Origin: Sipunculus nudus
Taxonomy: Eukaryota; Annelida; Sipuncula; Golfingiida; Sipunculidae
Direction of reading: 5' to 3'
DNA: 64,000 bases
NCBI GenBank assembly: GCA_026874595.1
Contig: CM049307.1
Location: 93,100,330 to 93,164,329, forward strand
Below are positions 25,383-34,575 of the stretch, one piece after another. The position numbers and the translations under genes are program-made. The first letter of the stretch is position 1; every line of letters begins with the position of its first letter. A model generated the notes under the pieces. It was given only the letters and a program-made list of their open reading frames with translations, did no database searches and was not told the origin of the DNA.

Positions 25383-25529
25383 ATTCTCCTTCTGGTGAGC
25401 GTCATTGATTACAAAAAAATGTGCGAAACGAGTACTGAAAAGGAGCACGTGGCTCTACATGGGTTATGGCGTCACGGAGGAACTGATAACGATAACGAAG
25501 CCTCGTTTTCAAGGTATCGTCTGCGGCCT
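25383..25529 (+). pseudogene. Hydroxyacid oxidase exon 1, part before the insertion
   Basis: The frame reads LLVSVIDYKKMCETSTEK, later GGTDNDNEASFSRYRLRP. The beginning and end fit the family's LVSVDDY start and EAFSRYRLRP motif; the middle is poorly conserved. The true start codon is uncertain because an ATG at 25419 falls after the conserved VSVIDY. The last eight bases, TGCGGCCT, are the target site duplicated by the insertion. Confidence 0.75.
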
Positions 25530-26065
25530 TAGACTGGTACTTAGGTCTATTATGGCCCTCAGCCAAGCATAGAGACAGGCGTAAAACGCCATCTTAATTA
25601 CGCCCAGTTGCAACTCTTGACTTACCTGTAGACTGGTTCCAACTCCAGTATATACGCTCATACCGTTTGTCATAGACGTTCACGCGATCCTGGCTGATTA
25701 TCCGTGAAGATATATAATAAATTCCTTTTTTTAGTTATTTCTAGTTTTTAAATATTGAAAAATGAGTTGTTGCACAAAAAATTGAATGATGGATGTATAG
25801 ATAATACGATATACTGAATATTTGATATTGCACTGTAGGTGGTATTGGTTTATAATCAATATCTGTTAATGTAATCATAAATGTCACACGAAATGTTCGG
25901 CACACGTTTGGCAACTTCGCTGAGCAAACGAAATGCTTATTTTTATCATATAATACATACTGGAGTTGGAACCAGTCTTCCGGGAGTACCTAAGATGGCG
26001 TTGTACGCCATTTTCTATGCCTGGCCTAGCGCAGCGGTGCCATAATAGAGCGGGCTACCAGTACA
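25530..26065. mobile_element. 536-bp TIR element inserted in a coding exon, 8-bp TSD
   Basis: The exact 8-mer TGCGGCCT flanks it (25522-25529 and 26066-26073). The ends are long imperfect inverted repeats of more than 100 bases: the left begins TAGACTGGTACTTAGGTCTA and the right, on the minus strand, begins TGTACTGGTAGCCCGCTCTA. Both continue through CTATTATGGC and AACGCCATCTTA to AGACTGGTTCCAACTCCAGT. The 8-bp duplication and TAG-like terminus fit a non-autonomous hAT-type element, though P-type elements also make 8-bp duplications. No transposase frame is present. Skipping it and one duplicate leaves the oxidase frame continuous across the site. Confidence 0.88.
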
Positions 26066-26073
26066 TGCGGCCT

Positions 26074-26173
26074 CACCTTCTCCGAGGTGTAGCGGGCGCC
26101 ATGACCACCACAACCATACTGGGTCACGTGGTCTCATGTCCCATTGGTATTTCTCCAACAGCTACACAAAGGT
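26074..26173 (+). pseudogene. Hydroxyacid oxidase exon 1, part after the insertion
   Basis: It reads HLLRGVAGAMTTTTILGH, then PIGISPTATQ, and ends at a good donor, CAAAG|GTAATC. This is the family's RPRMLR...TTILG and PIG-SPTAMQ region. The frame is uninterrupted. Confidence 0.85.
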
Positions 26174-26671
26174 AATCGAACCTATGTTTGGAGTTTTTTT
26201 TTTAATTTCCTAACCCGACCTACGCGCAGGGATAAAGTCTATTGTACACAATGAATAATCTCTGCTGGCAGTGACGGATTAAAGCATGTTTAATCTGACA
26301 TTATGACTCAGTCACCGTCTCACTTGTATTATCAGTAAATGTAAACCACGTGTGACTCTCGATCTATTGGCCCCCATGTCTTGTATGTCAGCATGCAATA
26401 ATGGTTATCCCAAAATTCATGCATGTAATCCTTTTGCATAATGTTGAAATGCCACAATAAGTGTCACTATCACTGTGCATTTAATTACATATATAACAAT
26501 TGTGAAACAGCTGTATCACGTAAACCGTCCACGGATATTACAATGCAAATAGATCATTAGTTTTATCTATATATAAAATATATTTCATGGACAAATTCCT
26601 TTTGTTGGTTGTATTTGGTATGGATGTTGTCGAAACATACTGAATTTAATTATTTTTCATAAATTACGCTT

Positions 26672-27135
26672 CTCATGCGGAAAAGATCGATTTCGGCTTT
26701 AAAAAAAATGTGATCGCAGCTTTAAGATCTTATTCTGACATCAAAATGGAACAAATCGTAGCAACGTCCCCTGGTGGCATAAAGTGGCAACAGTGCAAGC
26801 TGTTCAAAGATCGGGAAGTAACGTTACATTTTGTTAGGCGCGCAGAGCAGTCCGGATTTTTCGGTTTGGTTTTCAACAGTTGATCGTTCAGTTCACGGCG
26901 TGTCTTACAACTTTGCCAGGGGTTGGATCACGTGGTCTGACAAAAGTCTCTTGTCCAATTACCCTGACAAGCTTAAGGGCAAAGAAGATGATACCAATCC
27001 AGGGCAAGACTGGAACGCGTTGAAATGGTTACGGACCCAGACTAGTCTACCAATAATTGTCAAAGGAATTCTCCGAGGAGAAGACGCAAAATTAGCGATA
27101 AGGCTGGGTAACACAGATGGATTAATCATTTAAAG
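26672..27135 (+). pseudogene. Hydroxyacid oxidase exon 2, frameshifted
   Basis: Frame one runs from about 26672 through NVIAALRSYSDIKM, then FKDREVTLHFVRRAEQSGF, to a TGA at 26881. The match continues in another frame with TVDRSVHGVSYN, then KWLRTQTSLPIIVKGILRGE, to a TAA at 27131. The flavin-contacting Lys of VKG is kept, but the following VSNHGGR stretch is missing or scrambled. The 5' boundary is uncertain; a CAG at 26720 would give the wrong phase. Confidence 0.8.
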
Positions 27136-27152
27136 GTGGTGATTATCTGGAC

Positions 27153-27214
27153 AAAGTCTGTCAATGGAAAAGAATGTTTTGAATTCACAGGATTCTTTTC
27201 CATTGACAGACTTT
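27153..27214. repeat. Perfect 23-bp inverted repeat (hairpin)
   Basis: 27153-27175 and 27192-27214 are exact reverse complements with a 16-base loop. It lies just after the last legible codon of hydroxyacid oxidase exon 2, in what would be the intron. It could be a tiny palindromic insertion or a hairpin RNA; neither is shown. Confidence 0.85.
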
Positions 27215-27438
27215 TTACACAAAAAAGGTTAGTTCTATGCATTTTCACCAGGGGCCGCCTGTTTTAAAGGCTGATCATTTTCTATGTTGGATATATTAAA
27301 GTTTGATTAGATTGCAGGCGAAGGTACACTTGTAGGCCCAGATCACAATTCTATTTTAAACGGTACAGTTACAAATAGTTTAACAGTTACAAATATTGTA
27401 TATGAGTATATATCTTTTGTGAATGTTGTGCTGTCCAG

Positions 27439-27569
27439 GTTGCTTGACGGTGTTCCAGCGACCATCGACGTCCTGAGTGAAGTTTTAGCGGCGGTTAACG
27501 GAAGCGTGGAGGTTAACATGGACGGAGGGATACGGAGGGGCACGGCCGTCGCTAAAGCAATTGATCTAG
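27439..27569 (+). pseudogene. Hydroxyacid oxidase exon 3
   Basis: It follows acceptor CTGTCCAG and reads [19 protein letters not shown], then [13 protein letters not shown] and AIDLG, ending CTAG|GTTGGA. The frame is open and the match to the family's FMN-phosphate-binding DGG-RRG motif is clear. The exon is 131 bases and in phase with exon 4. Confidence 0.85.
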
Positions 27570-28473
27570 GTTGGAGTAAATAGCTGAGATATGTTCAGTC
27601 ATGATTAACCATAGCGATGGGTCTTTTTCTCCTGTCCTTACATTTGGGCAGACCATATAATAGACGCCATTACAGCTCGAACGGTCAATCATGAGAAGTT
27701 CTGATAGGATCGTCAGGAATTTGAAGCTAGGTCCATGTTACCTATATTCTAATTGCAAGATGGAATATTATTTCGACCACTGATAACTAAAATTATGCCT
27801 TTGTCAGCGTTCAAGGTGGAAACATGTTTCATAGTCAGCATAGTCGCACAGTCACACTTGTCCGGTGGTCCGAGGATGTGGACCAAATATTGATGCCAGT
27901 GGACCGATGGCGCTAAATTTGTATTTGCACAATTTACTGTTTTTTTTGTAGTGGTCAACAATAGCCAGTGGCTACTACAAGAGCCAATTTTAATTCTATT
28001 GGTCATACAGCTTTATAATTTGTACGTCCAGTCGGACATCTAGACCCCCAGAAACGTTAATCTTGGTCAAATTTTCGAGTTCACGAAAGCATTTTAAGGA
28101 ATGAATATGATTATCAATATATAATGCACATAATGTTAATGCTATTAGATACTTTAATGACTCATGTTTACATTTGTTATTTCTACGTTTATCTCTTTGG
28201 TTTCGTTTACATAATCTCAACATCACCCAAAACACTGTCATATAAAATATAATGTTAAAGCAAACTATTTTCTTTGGAGGTTATACATTGAGCATTTATT
28301 CTACGTTTATTTTATTTAATCCTATAATGAGGTTTACTTATATTGATTATTCACATGTGACATCTTAAACTAAATATTTCACATTGTTATTTCTGTATCG
28401 TTTTAGATGATTAGCTTGTTTAGAAATTTGTAACGAATCTTGAATATTTTAAAGTTATTTTTGTACCTAACAG

Positions 28474-28703
28474 GTGCCCGGGAAGTGTTTATCGGACGTC
28501 CAGTCTGGTACGGACTCGTCCACAGCCGTAGGAAGGGGGTACAGAATATCCTTGATATTCTGAAGACGGAATTTCTGACTACCATGCAACTTCTTGGAGC
28601 TGACCTCCCTCACAAGCTGGACTGGTCCAACATCCTCACACCCAAATCATGTGTTGGAATGACCTGTCATGTTTTATTTTATCATAAAAACAGTATCTGT
28701 TGA
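28474..28703 (+). pseudogene. Hydroxyacid oxidase last exon
   Basis: It follows acceptor CCTAACAG and reads AREVFIGRPVWYGLVHSRRK, then GVQNILDILKTEF, MQLLGADLPHKLDWSNIL, and a short tail to a TGA at 28701. The GRP-WGL and GV--VL-IL--EF motifs are typical. The tail ends NSIC and not with a peroxisomal SKL-type tripeptide. Confidence 0.85.
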
Positions 28704-29389
28704 TCGGAATAATCATAACCTTTACGTCAGAGGTATAATATCACGTAGAGGTTAAGTAGTATTCATTTAATACGCTTGTATGATATATGTGAATGTTATT
28801 TGAACTATACCTGTCATCTCTATGTTATATCGATCACTTATATGTTCCATGTATCACTGTGTTTTAAATCTATACCATTTATGATATCTGATGTCTACTA
28901 GTCAAAGAAAAATCCTTTGTACTTTTATTAAAAAAGGCCAGAAAACACTGATCACCTCACACATTAACTGTTTGTTATGTGTAGATCCGCTTGTTTATAT
29001 TTACAACGTTTTTGGGAGCCATCTTGAACATATGGGGAGACAGTCAAGAGACGCATCTGCCTGGTATTGCAAATGGCGGTCTTCAATTTGCGACATTTAA
29101 ACGTCCTCACATATACAACCAATCACCTTCAGTTACGTTTTTTTTTTGTTTATATGGGTGCATGTACCGTGTTTACAAATAGCTGGTTGATGAAAAAAAA
29201 ACTTACTAATTTGTCACAGGAGCATTGTAGAATGTGTGTTAGCAGAATTTCCCTCTCCAAAGTTTATTCATAAATGCATATATAATAAGCCAGAAAGCAC
29301 ACGATTCTACAGATAAGGCAGGTAAATAGCTTGATTCCATTTTAGTAGGGCCGTCGGAGGGAGATATGACGTATTCAACCCTTTTGTTA
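28704..29389. other. No gene seen
   Basis: This would hold the 3' untranslated region of the oxidase gene. Overlapping 60-70 codon frames at 28891-29273 have no recognisable features. Confidence 0.45.
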
Positions 29390-29946
29390 CCTCCGCCAAG
29401 CCTAGCAGCGGGGGTTATGTTTTTGGCAGCGTATGTTTGTTGCTTGCCGGTATCAAAGATTTGATTTCGGCAAGAATGTTGATCAGTTTGTATGTCTGTT
29501 TGGGTGTTTGTCTGTCTGTTTGTGCCCACCCTACAGGCCACAATTTTGAACAAATCATTTTGATATTCACACAGTTAGATTAAAATCAGCCTGAATATTG
29601 TTTTGGGTTATAATCGGTCAAAGTCAAGGTCAGGGTAATTGACACCCCTCATATTAGGTTATATCTTCATAACTTTGTCAAGATTGATCGTGAACACATA
29701 AAATATAGCTCATTTAATTTGTCATTAAATGCGCTTTCTTCTTGTTTCAAACCCGTCTCATTCTGTTGTTACTATGGTATCACGTTTTTTTTTTTTTGGG
29801 GGGGGGGGGGGGGAATCTTGAAATTTCAAATTTTTATAAAGTATTTTTTGTAACTTTGTCATTTTTAAAGCTAGGGAGGTCTAGTTTTTTTGCAATATGT
29901 TGAGTTTATTAAAATTTGTCGATTTTCTGCAGATTTATGAAAATTG

Positions 29947-29962
29947 CCACCAGGGGGCGCTG
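29947..29962 (+). promoter_or_regulatory. CTCF-like motif
   Basis: CCACCAGGGGGCGCTG is a near-textbook match to the CTCF core consensus of animals. Similar words lie at 30092-30108, 30375-30390, 30522-30538, 32669-32686 and 32986-33003, decreasingly exact. They are part of the repeat, so binding is only a possibility. Confidence 0.4.
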
Positions 29963-30917
29963 TACAACGTTTTTGCGAAATTTCATAAATGATGTCCTAC
30001 AGGCCCCAATTTTGAAGTAATCATTTTGAAACTCATACATAATATGTTAAATAGAAATAACTCGAAACAAATTTTCATTTTTCGAATATAGCTTCCAGAG
30101 GGCGCTGCAAATAAAATAGGTCAATTGTGTCTTATAGCTTCGAAACTATAAACAATGTCAGAATTGTTATTCCAGAAACTGTAATCGTAATTAATACGCT
30201 TATTCCTGGATACACTTGACCTAATTTTGCGGTTACCTAGTGACCTATTTTAAGAAAAATTCTTCACATATTTACCTTGTCTTTTGTAATCTGTTAAGGT
30301 AGAGGGGTGTAGATTTTGCATCATATAGAGTTCAGTTAGTGCTACAGAGTTATATTTCAAGTTTTGCAAAATGAGCCACAGGGGGCGCTGCAGGAGCTTT
30401 TTGCGATATTTCATTTTATGACGCCTTACATGCCTCAGTTTATCAGCAATCATTTTCAAACTGATATATTTTATGTTTGACAGTATAACCTCGAAAACAA
30501 TTTTTCATTTTTGGTATATGACCTCCAGGGGGCACTGCACTGACGACACTACAATTTATCATTATTGTGCCATATCTCCATAGCTATAAATGATCTTATA
30601 ATTTTCATTATTGCATCTAAAAATAGAAAAAAAGATGGTCTTATTCTTCTTGAGATTTGGTCATATTCTGTCATAACCATGTTAACCTAATTTAGGGTAA
30701 AACTTATCGAACTTAGAAATGTTCGAATATTTCTATCTCTGACACAGCCCCCAGTTTCATACACTCACTCAGAAATTTATGCCGTTTGGTAAATATCTAT
30801 TTCCATCAGACCTATTTGTTTTTTTTTTGTTTTCGAAATTGGGTCTAAGGTCAAATGTCAAGACCACAAACACGCCAAAATGTCGTATTTTCTTCAAAAT
30901 TTGTTCATAAATTGTTA

Positions 30918-32604
30918 GAGAAGTCTCGTTATAACGGGATCCGTTACAACGGAAGAATCGAGTTACGGACAAATCTCTAGGGAACGAACGAGTGAAAGTT
31001 AAAATTGGCTTCGATATGACGGAAAACTCGTGTTCCGGATCCGAACAGACTTACATGAAACAAAATGAACCTTGCCGATATACTCAAAATCGTTATGACG
31101 AACTTGAGTGGCGGCGGTCAGGTCCAAGTTTCCCCGGTCGTTTTATCTTTGTTAAACCCAGCCGACAATGACAGGCTAATTAATACATGACAGGGCAGGT
31201 TTTCACACCCAGGCCATAGTCGAGTGGTTATGTCACCGCTGTTTACTCCCTGTCTCGGTTGAGCGCACCCGTGTTCACTTCTCAACAGTCTCCCAGATTT
31301 TCTGTGCGCAGCAGACAAGTTGTAGAGATTATAACCTGGTCCAGGATGCACTGGTGACAAACTTACAAGTCTCTCAGTTGATGTAAAAGATTCTTTTTTT
31401 TAACTATAAAGGAGAGGGTATGCCGAGCCCCTGTTTAGGGCTTGGCCCCCAGTTTGTAACTGCCTCTCAACACCTCGCTTCTCTCCCAGCATAATTCACA
31501 CACCATTAGTAAACCAATCAGAGATTTCCCTGACGTGTCACCACAGATGCAATTAAAGAAAGGTGTGAACAGGAGCTGAATGAAAGTGCAATTAGACTGA
31601 ATAGAGTTGCCATGTAATCAAGGCTAAGCAATTACAGTCATTATGTAAATACCTGGCAACTCAGCTCTGACATTTGAATAGACAAAGTCCTTATTAACTT
31701 AAACACCTGCAACTTACATAATATATTATAATGATGAAATACAGAGAGTGAGAATTGTAGTAATGGCCTTAGTACATTACAAAGTGGTCAGGTGTCGCCA
31801 GCGATTCAAGCTAGGTGATCCGATTTCGCGGGGGAAGCATGGAGAACTTGAGAAGGCACTCTCCATGTGGGTGACTGACAAGCAAACACATGGGGCTGCA
31901 TTAAACGACAAAATGCTCGTTTTGCCAGACGCCACACCTGAAAACCAAGGGTCCCCCGAAGAGAACGACACTTGCTTCGTCCAGGCACTGTAGGCAGACA
32001 TCAGGGGTCTTTGTATGGAAACGCCACTGGGAGCGAAGCAGTAAGCCGCGGTCGATTCAGCTGCGGAAACCGAAGCCGAGTTGGACGATGCAAGTATTCT
32101 GTCGATCATCGGAGCAAAACCGGATCAGGAGGAGGATGGTGACGTAGACGGAGACGTGAATGATTCGCCGATTGAACCTGTAAAGAGGTCTAGACTGATG
32201 CCAGAGATTGTCTGAAGGCCGCGATAAGGTTCTTCGAACAGCAACCAGATGCCGCGGATAGGGCTAACATACTGGAGAATCTTTGGCATGCCACCACAGT
32301 GCTGGATACACCATACGGATGTAACTAGGCTGGCATCACGGATTTTTTTTCACTAGAGAATTTGTCAACAGATCATTTACATTAAAGATGTAAATTTTGC
32401 TTTGTATATATTTTCATTATTATGTAATAAACATGTTTTATTTGATTTGAACTTTCTTTCTTTTTGGATGAATGTTCACATGTCTGCGTGTGTATTTTTA
32501 TCAATTTTCTGCCATGCAACATAAACGGCATACTCCGAAATTTCATTACAACGGAAATTCGATTTACGGAACTAAAACATGTTTCTTATAACGAGACTGC
32601 ACTG
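30918..32604 (+). mobile_element. Tigger/pogo-type transposon, internally deleted
   Basis: Terminal inverted repeats contain AGTCTCGTTATAA at both ends (left from 30918, right end on the minus strand CAGTGCAGTCTCGTTATAAG), flanked by TA (30916-30917 and 32605-32606). Inside, 31748-31993 reads RGKHGELEKALSMWVTDKQ, the CENP-B-type HTH of Tigger transposases. 32170-32340 reads LKAAIRFFEQQPDAADRANI, then LENLWHATTVLDTPYGC, the usual C-terminal end. The DDE catalytic region is absent and the C-terminal part needs a frameshift, so it cannot encode an active transposase. It inserted into the surrounding repeat. Confidence 0.88.
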
Positions 32605-33650
32605 TATCCACATAAACAGTTGCTCATTTTAGTATGCTGTTCATTCTTCATATTTTTTTTTAAAACGGTCCCCAGGGGGCTTTGCACAAGAAACACTTTA
32701 ACGAATCTTATTTTTGCTGTATCTCTAAAATTACTAGCCATATCACAACTGTCCTCGCAGTATCTTAAACTAGGATCCGTGGCTTTACCTATATGGTCAT
32801 AGGTCTTATTCTGTTTTATCATGCCTGCCTAATTGAGGGTAAAAGTTGTAAAACTTGAAAATGTTCGCGAGATAACACTGAACGGTCCCCTAGAGGCCTC
32901 ATTTTTTTCTGTAATCGCTTTGAAACTTATACATTTTATGTTATGTAGTAAAAGCTGGAAAACATTATTTTCAATTTGAAAAATGGCAACCAGGGGGCGT
33001 TGCACAGAAAACACTTTAAATAATCATTTTTTCTGCTACTTCTAAAATTACTAACCATATAACAATTTTACTCATCGTATCTAAAATTAAGATCCATGGC
33101 CTTAATTTAAAAGACATATGGTTTGGTCCTACCTTTACCATGGCTAGCTATTTCAGGGTAAAAATTGTGCCAATTTGCCCATCCTGAAGTCCTTAGTCAA
33201 ATATATAAATGATATTTTACCCGACTGGTAGTGAATGTAGTGACAGTCTGCCTGGGCATAATAATATCTTGATCAAACACAAACTTTATCTCATTTTCAA
33301 TGGCCTTTGGCCCGTTGATAAAGTTCGGGATAAAATTCCCAATTAGCAGTTACCATATGGTTATATTTTGTTATTGTTCTATTTTCTAGAGAAATATGAG
33401 TTATTCATGTGATGATTTCTACATGCTCATCTTTCTGTCTGTCTATCTTCAGCTTCAATTTCCGGCAAGCGTTTGACTTATTTCCTCTAGTCTGTTTATC
33501 TGTGTGTCTGTTTGTCTGTAAGCACGATAACACAAAAAGTCCTGAACGGAGTTTGATTAAATTTTCAGGACAGCTCGGCAATGACACCAGGAATAATTGT
33601 TAAAATTTTGGAGGCGATCTACGCGTAAATAACCCTGAAATGAGCCATAG

Positions 33651-33909
33651 TGTTATATTGGGGGTCCATTGCATATTTGTTCACACAGGGATGTAGCAGG
33701 TGACGATATGGCCATATTTGGAGTGCGAGTCGTGACGTCATAAAGGGCAATGACGTCATCCACGCCAACGTACAGCATGGGGGCAACGATTGTTTTTCGT
33801 TATTTTTTATGGTTCTGGGTCCTGTTGCAATAAGAAAGTAAATGACTTAGCTCCCACCTCCCCAGTACAATCCTTTAATTCGACGAACTCTCTCTTTTTC
33901 TCACTCTCA

Positions 33910-33951
<42 letters not shown>

Positions 33952-34129
33952 GGGTATGCCGTGGAGTTCATTTGAGAAGTCTTTGTAAAATGACGAGTAA
34001 TATAACTAGAATAACAATGATTACATAAGTAAAAATTATCAGGTAGCTGGAGGGATATCGGGCTAGCCAGTTCGTTATCCACAACAGTAGTCGGTTCTTT
34101 CACATTTAGACTGATAGCATTACAATATG
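33651..34129. other. No gene seen
   Basis: Contains a (CT)n tract at 33893-33951 and nothing else recognisable. Confidence 0.5.
33893..33951. repeat. (CT)n microsatellite
   Basis: CT units with TTT interruptions over about 59 bases. Confidence 0.9.
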
Positions 34130-34242
34130 TTTTCTCTTTATCTCACTTATCACTTCCGATTTGGCAACCACTCTACATCGTACTTACAAACATTCCTCAT
34201 CGCAAGTGAATTTGGTCTGAACTTTCAAAAGGATGCTAAGAG

Positions 34243-34248
34243 TTTATT
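34243..34248 (-). terminator. Candidate polyadenylation signal, pseudogene copy
   Basis: AATAAA on the minus strand, 328 bases past the stop. The intact copy has one 325 bases past its stop in a conserved context. Confidence 0.45.
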
Positions 34249-34575
34249 CAAAGCAATCGCAGCAGATAATGAACACTGTAAGGTGAATGGTTTACTTTCA
34301 TTCATAATAAAAAGGTTTCATAAAAGTACAATAAACGATTTCAGGCGGTATCGGGTACGGAATTCTACGAAGAAGTCAGTGTTCTAATGTTCATTCAAAA
34401 AAGCAAATACCAGTACAAAAAATATATATATGACCTATAAACGATCTTAAATCAATCACAGCAAATGTGTTTGTAAAGTCAAAGCCGCAACTGAGTTGCA
34501 AACGGAATGATAGGCAATGCAGAAAATAATCTTCTTTCCTTTTAAAAAGCCTTGTCCATATAGGTTATCGTTCCT

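Larger units (their letters stand above)
25383..28703 (+). pseudogene. 2-hydroxyacid oxidase (glycolate oxidase-like) pseudogene
   Basis: Four exon-sized blocks match the FMN-dependent alpha-hydroxyacid oxidase family (HAO/GOX, peroxisomal, 2-hydroxy acid plus O2 to 2-oxo acid plus H2O2) in the right order. Block 1 holds VSVIDYKKM, EASFSRYRLRP, then HLLRGVAGAMTTTTILGH and PIGISPTATQ. Block 2 holds FKDREVTLHFVRRAEQSGF, TVDRSVHG, DWNALKWLRTQTSLPIIVKG and ILRGEDAKLAIRLG. Block 3 holds [15 protein letters not shown] and [12 protein letters not shown]. Block 4 holds GAREVFIGRPVWYGL and KGVQNILDILKTEF. The gene is broken. A 536-bp element splits block 1, a one-base frameshift separates GLVF from TVDR near 26875, and a stop follows DGLII where the SNHGGR motif with the catalytic His should be. 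The MAHPDGE region is not legible, and there is no C-terminal peroxisomal SKL-like signal. Blocks 3 and 4 still splice in phase (CTA G / GT GCC). Frameshifts alone could be sequencing errors; the insertion and motif loss argue for a real pseudogene. Confidence 0.88.
29390..33650 (+). repeat. Interspersed repeat with internal duplications and GGGGGCGCTG motifs
   Basis: It starts with CTCCGCCAAG...GGTTATGTTTTTGGC and TGTCTGTTTGTCTG words, and ends with similar TCTGTTTGTCTGTAAGCACG words and a GCAATGACACCAGGAATAAT stretch. Such text is common in repetitive DNA of marine invertebrates (general knowledge). Between them, blocks of the form 'GCCACAGGGGGCGCTG ... TTTTGAAACTCATACAT ... AAAATTTTCATTTTTC ... 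CCAGGGGGC' recur about every 150 and 280 bases. A Tigger-like element at 30918-32604 interrupts it. A poly-T/poly-G tract is at 29787-29813. Confidence 0.6.

Noticed and set aside
31777-32109. 110-codon minus-strand frame
   Set aside because: It is antisense to the Tigger-type transposase pieces, which match a known family on the plus strand.
29946-33003. CRISPR-like array from regularly recurring GGGGGCGC words
   Set aside because: Spacing is irregular, the recurring text extends through the 'spacers', and the DNA is eukaryotic repeat.
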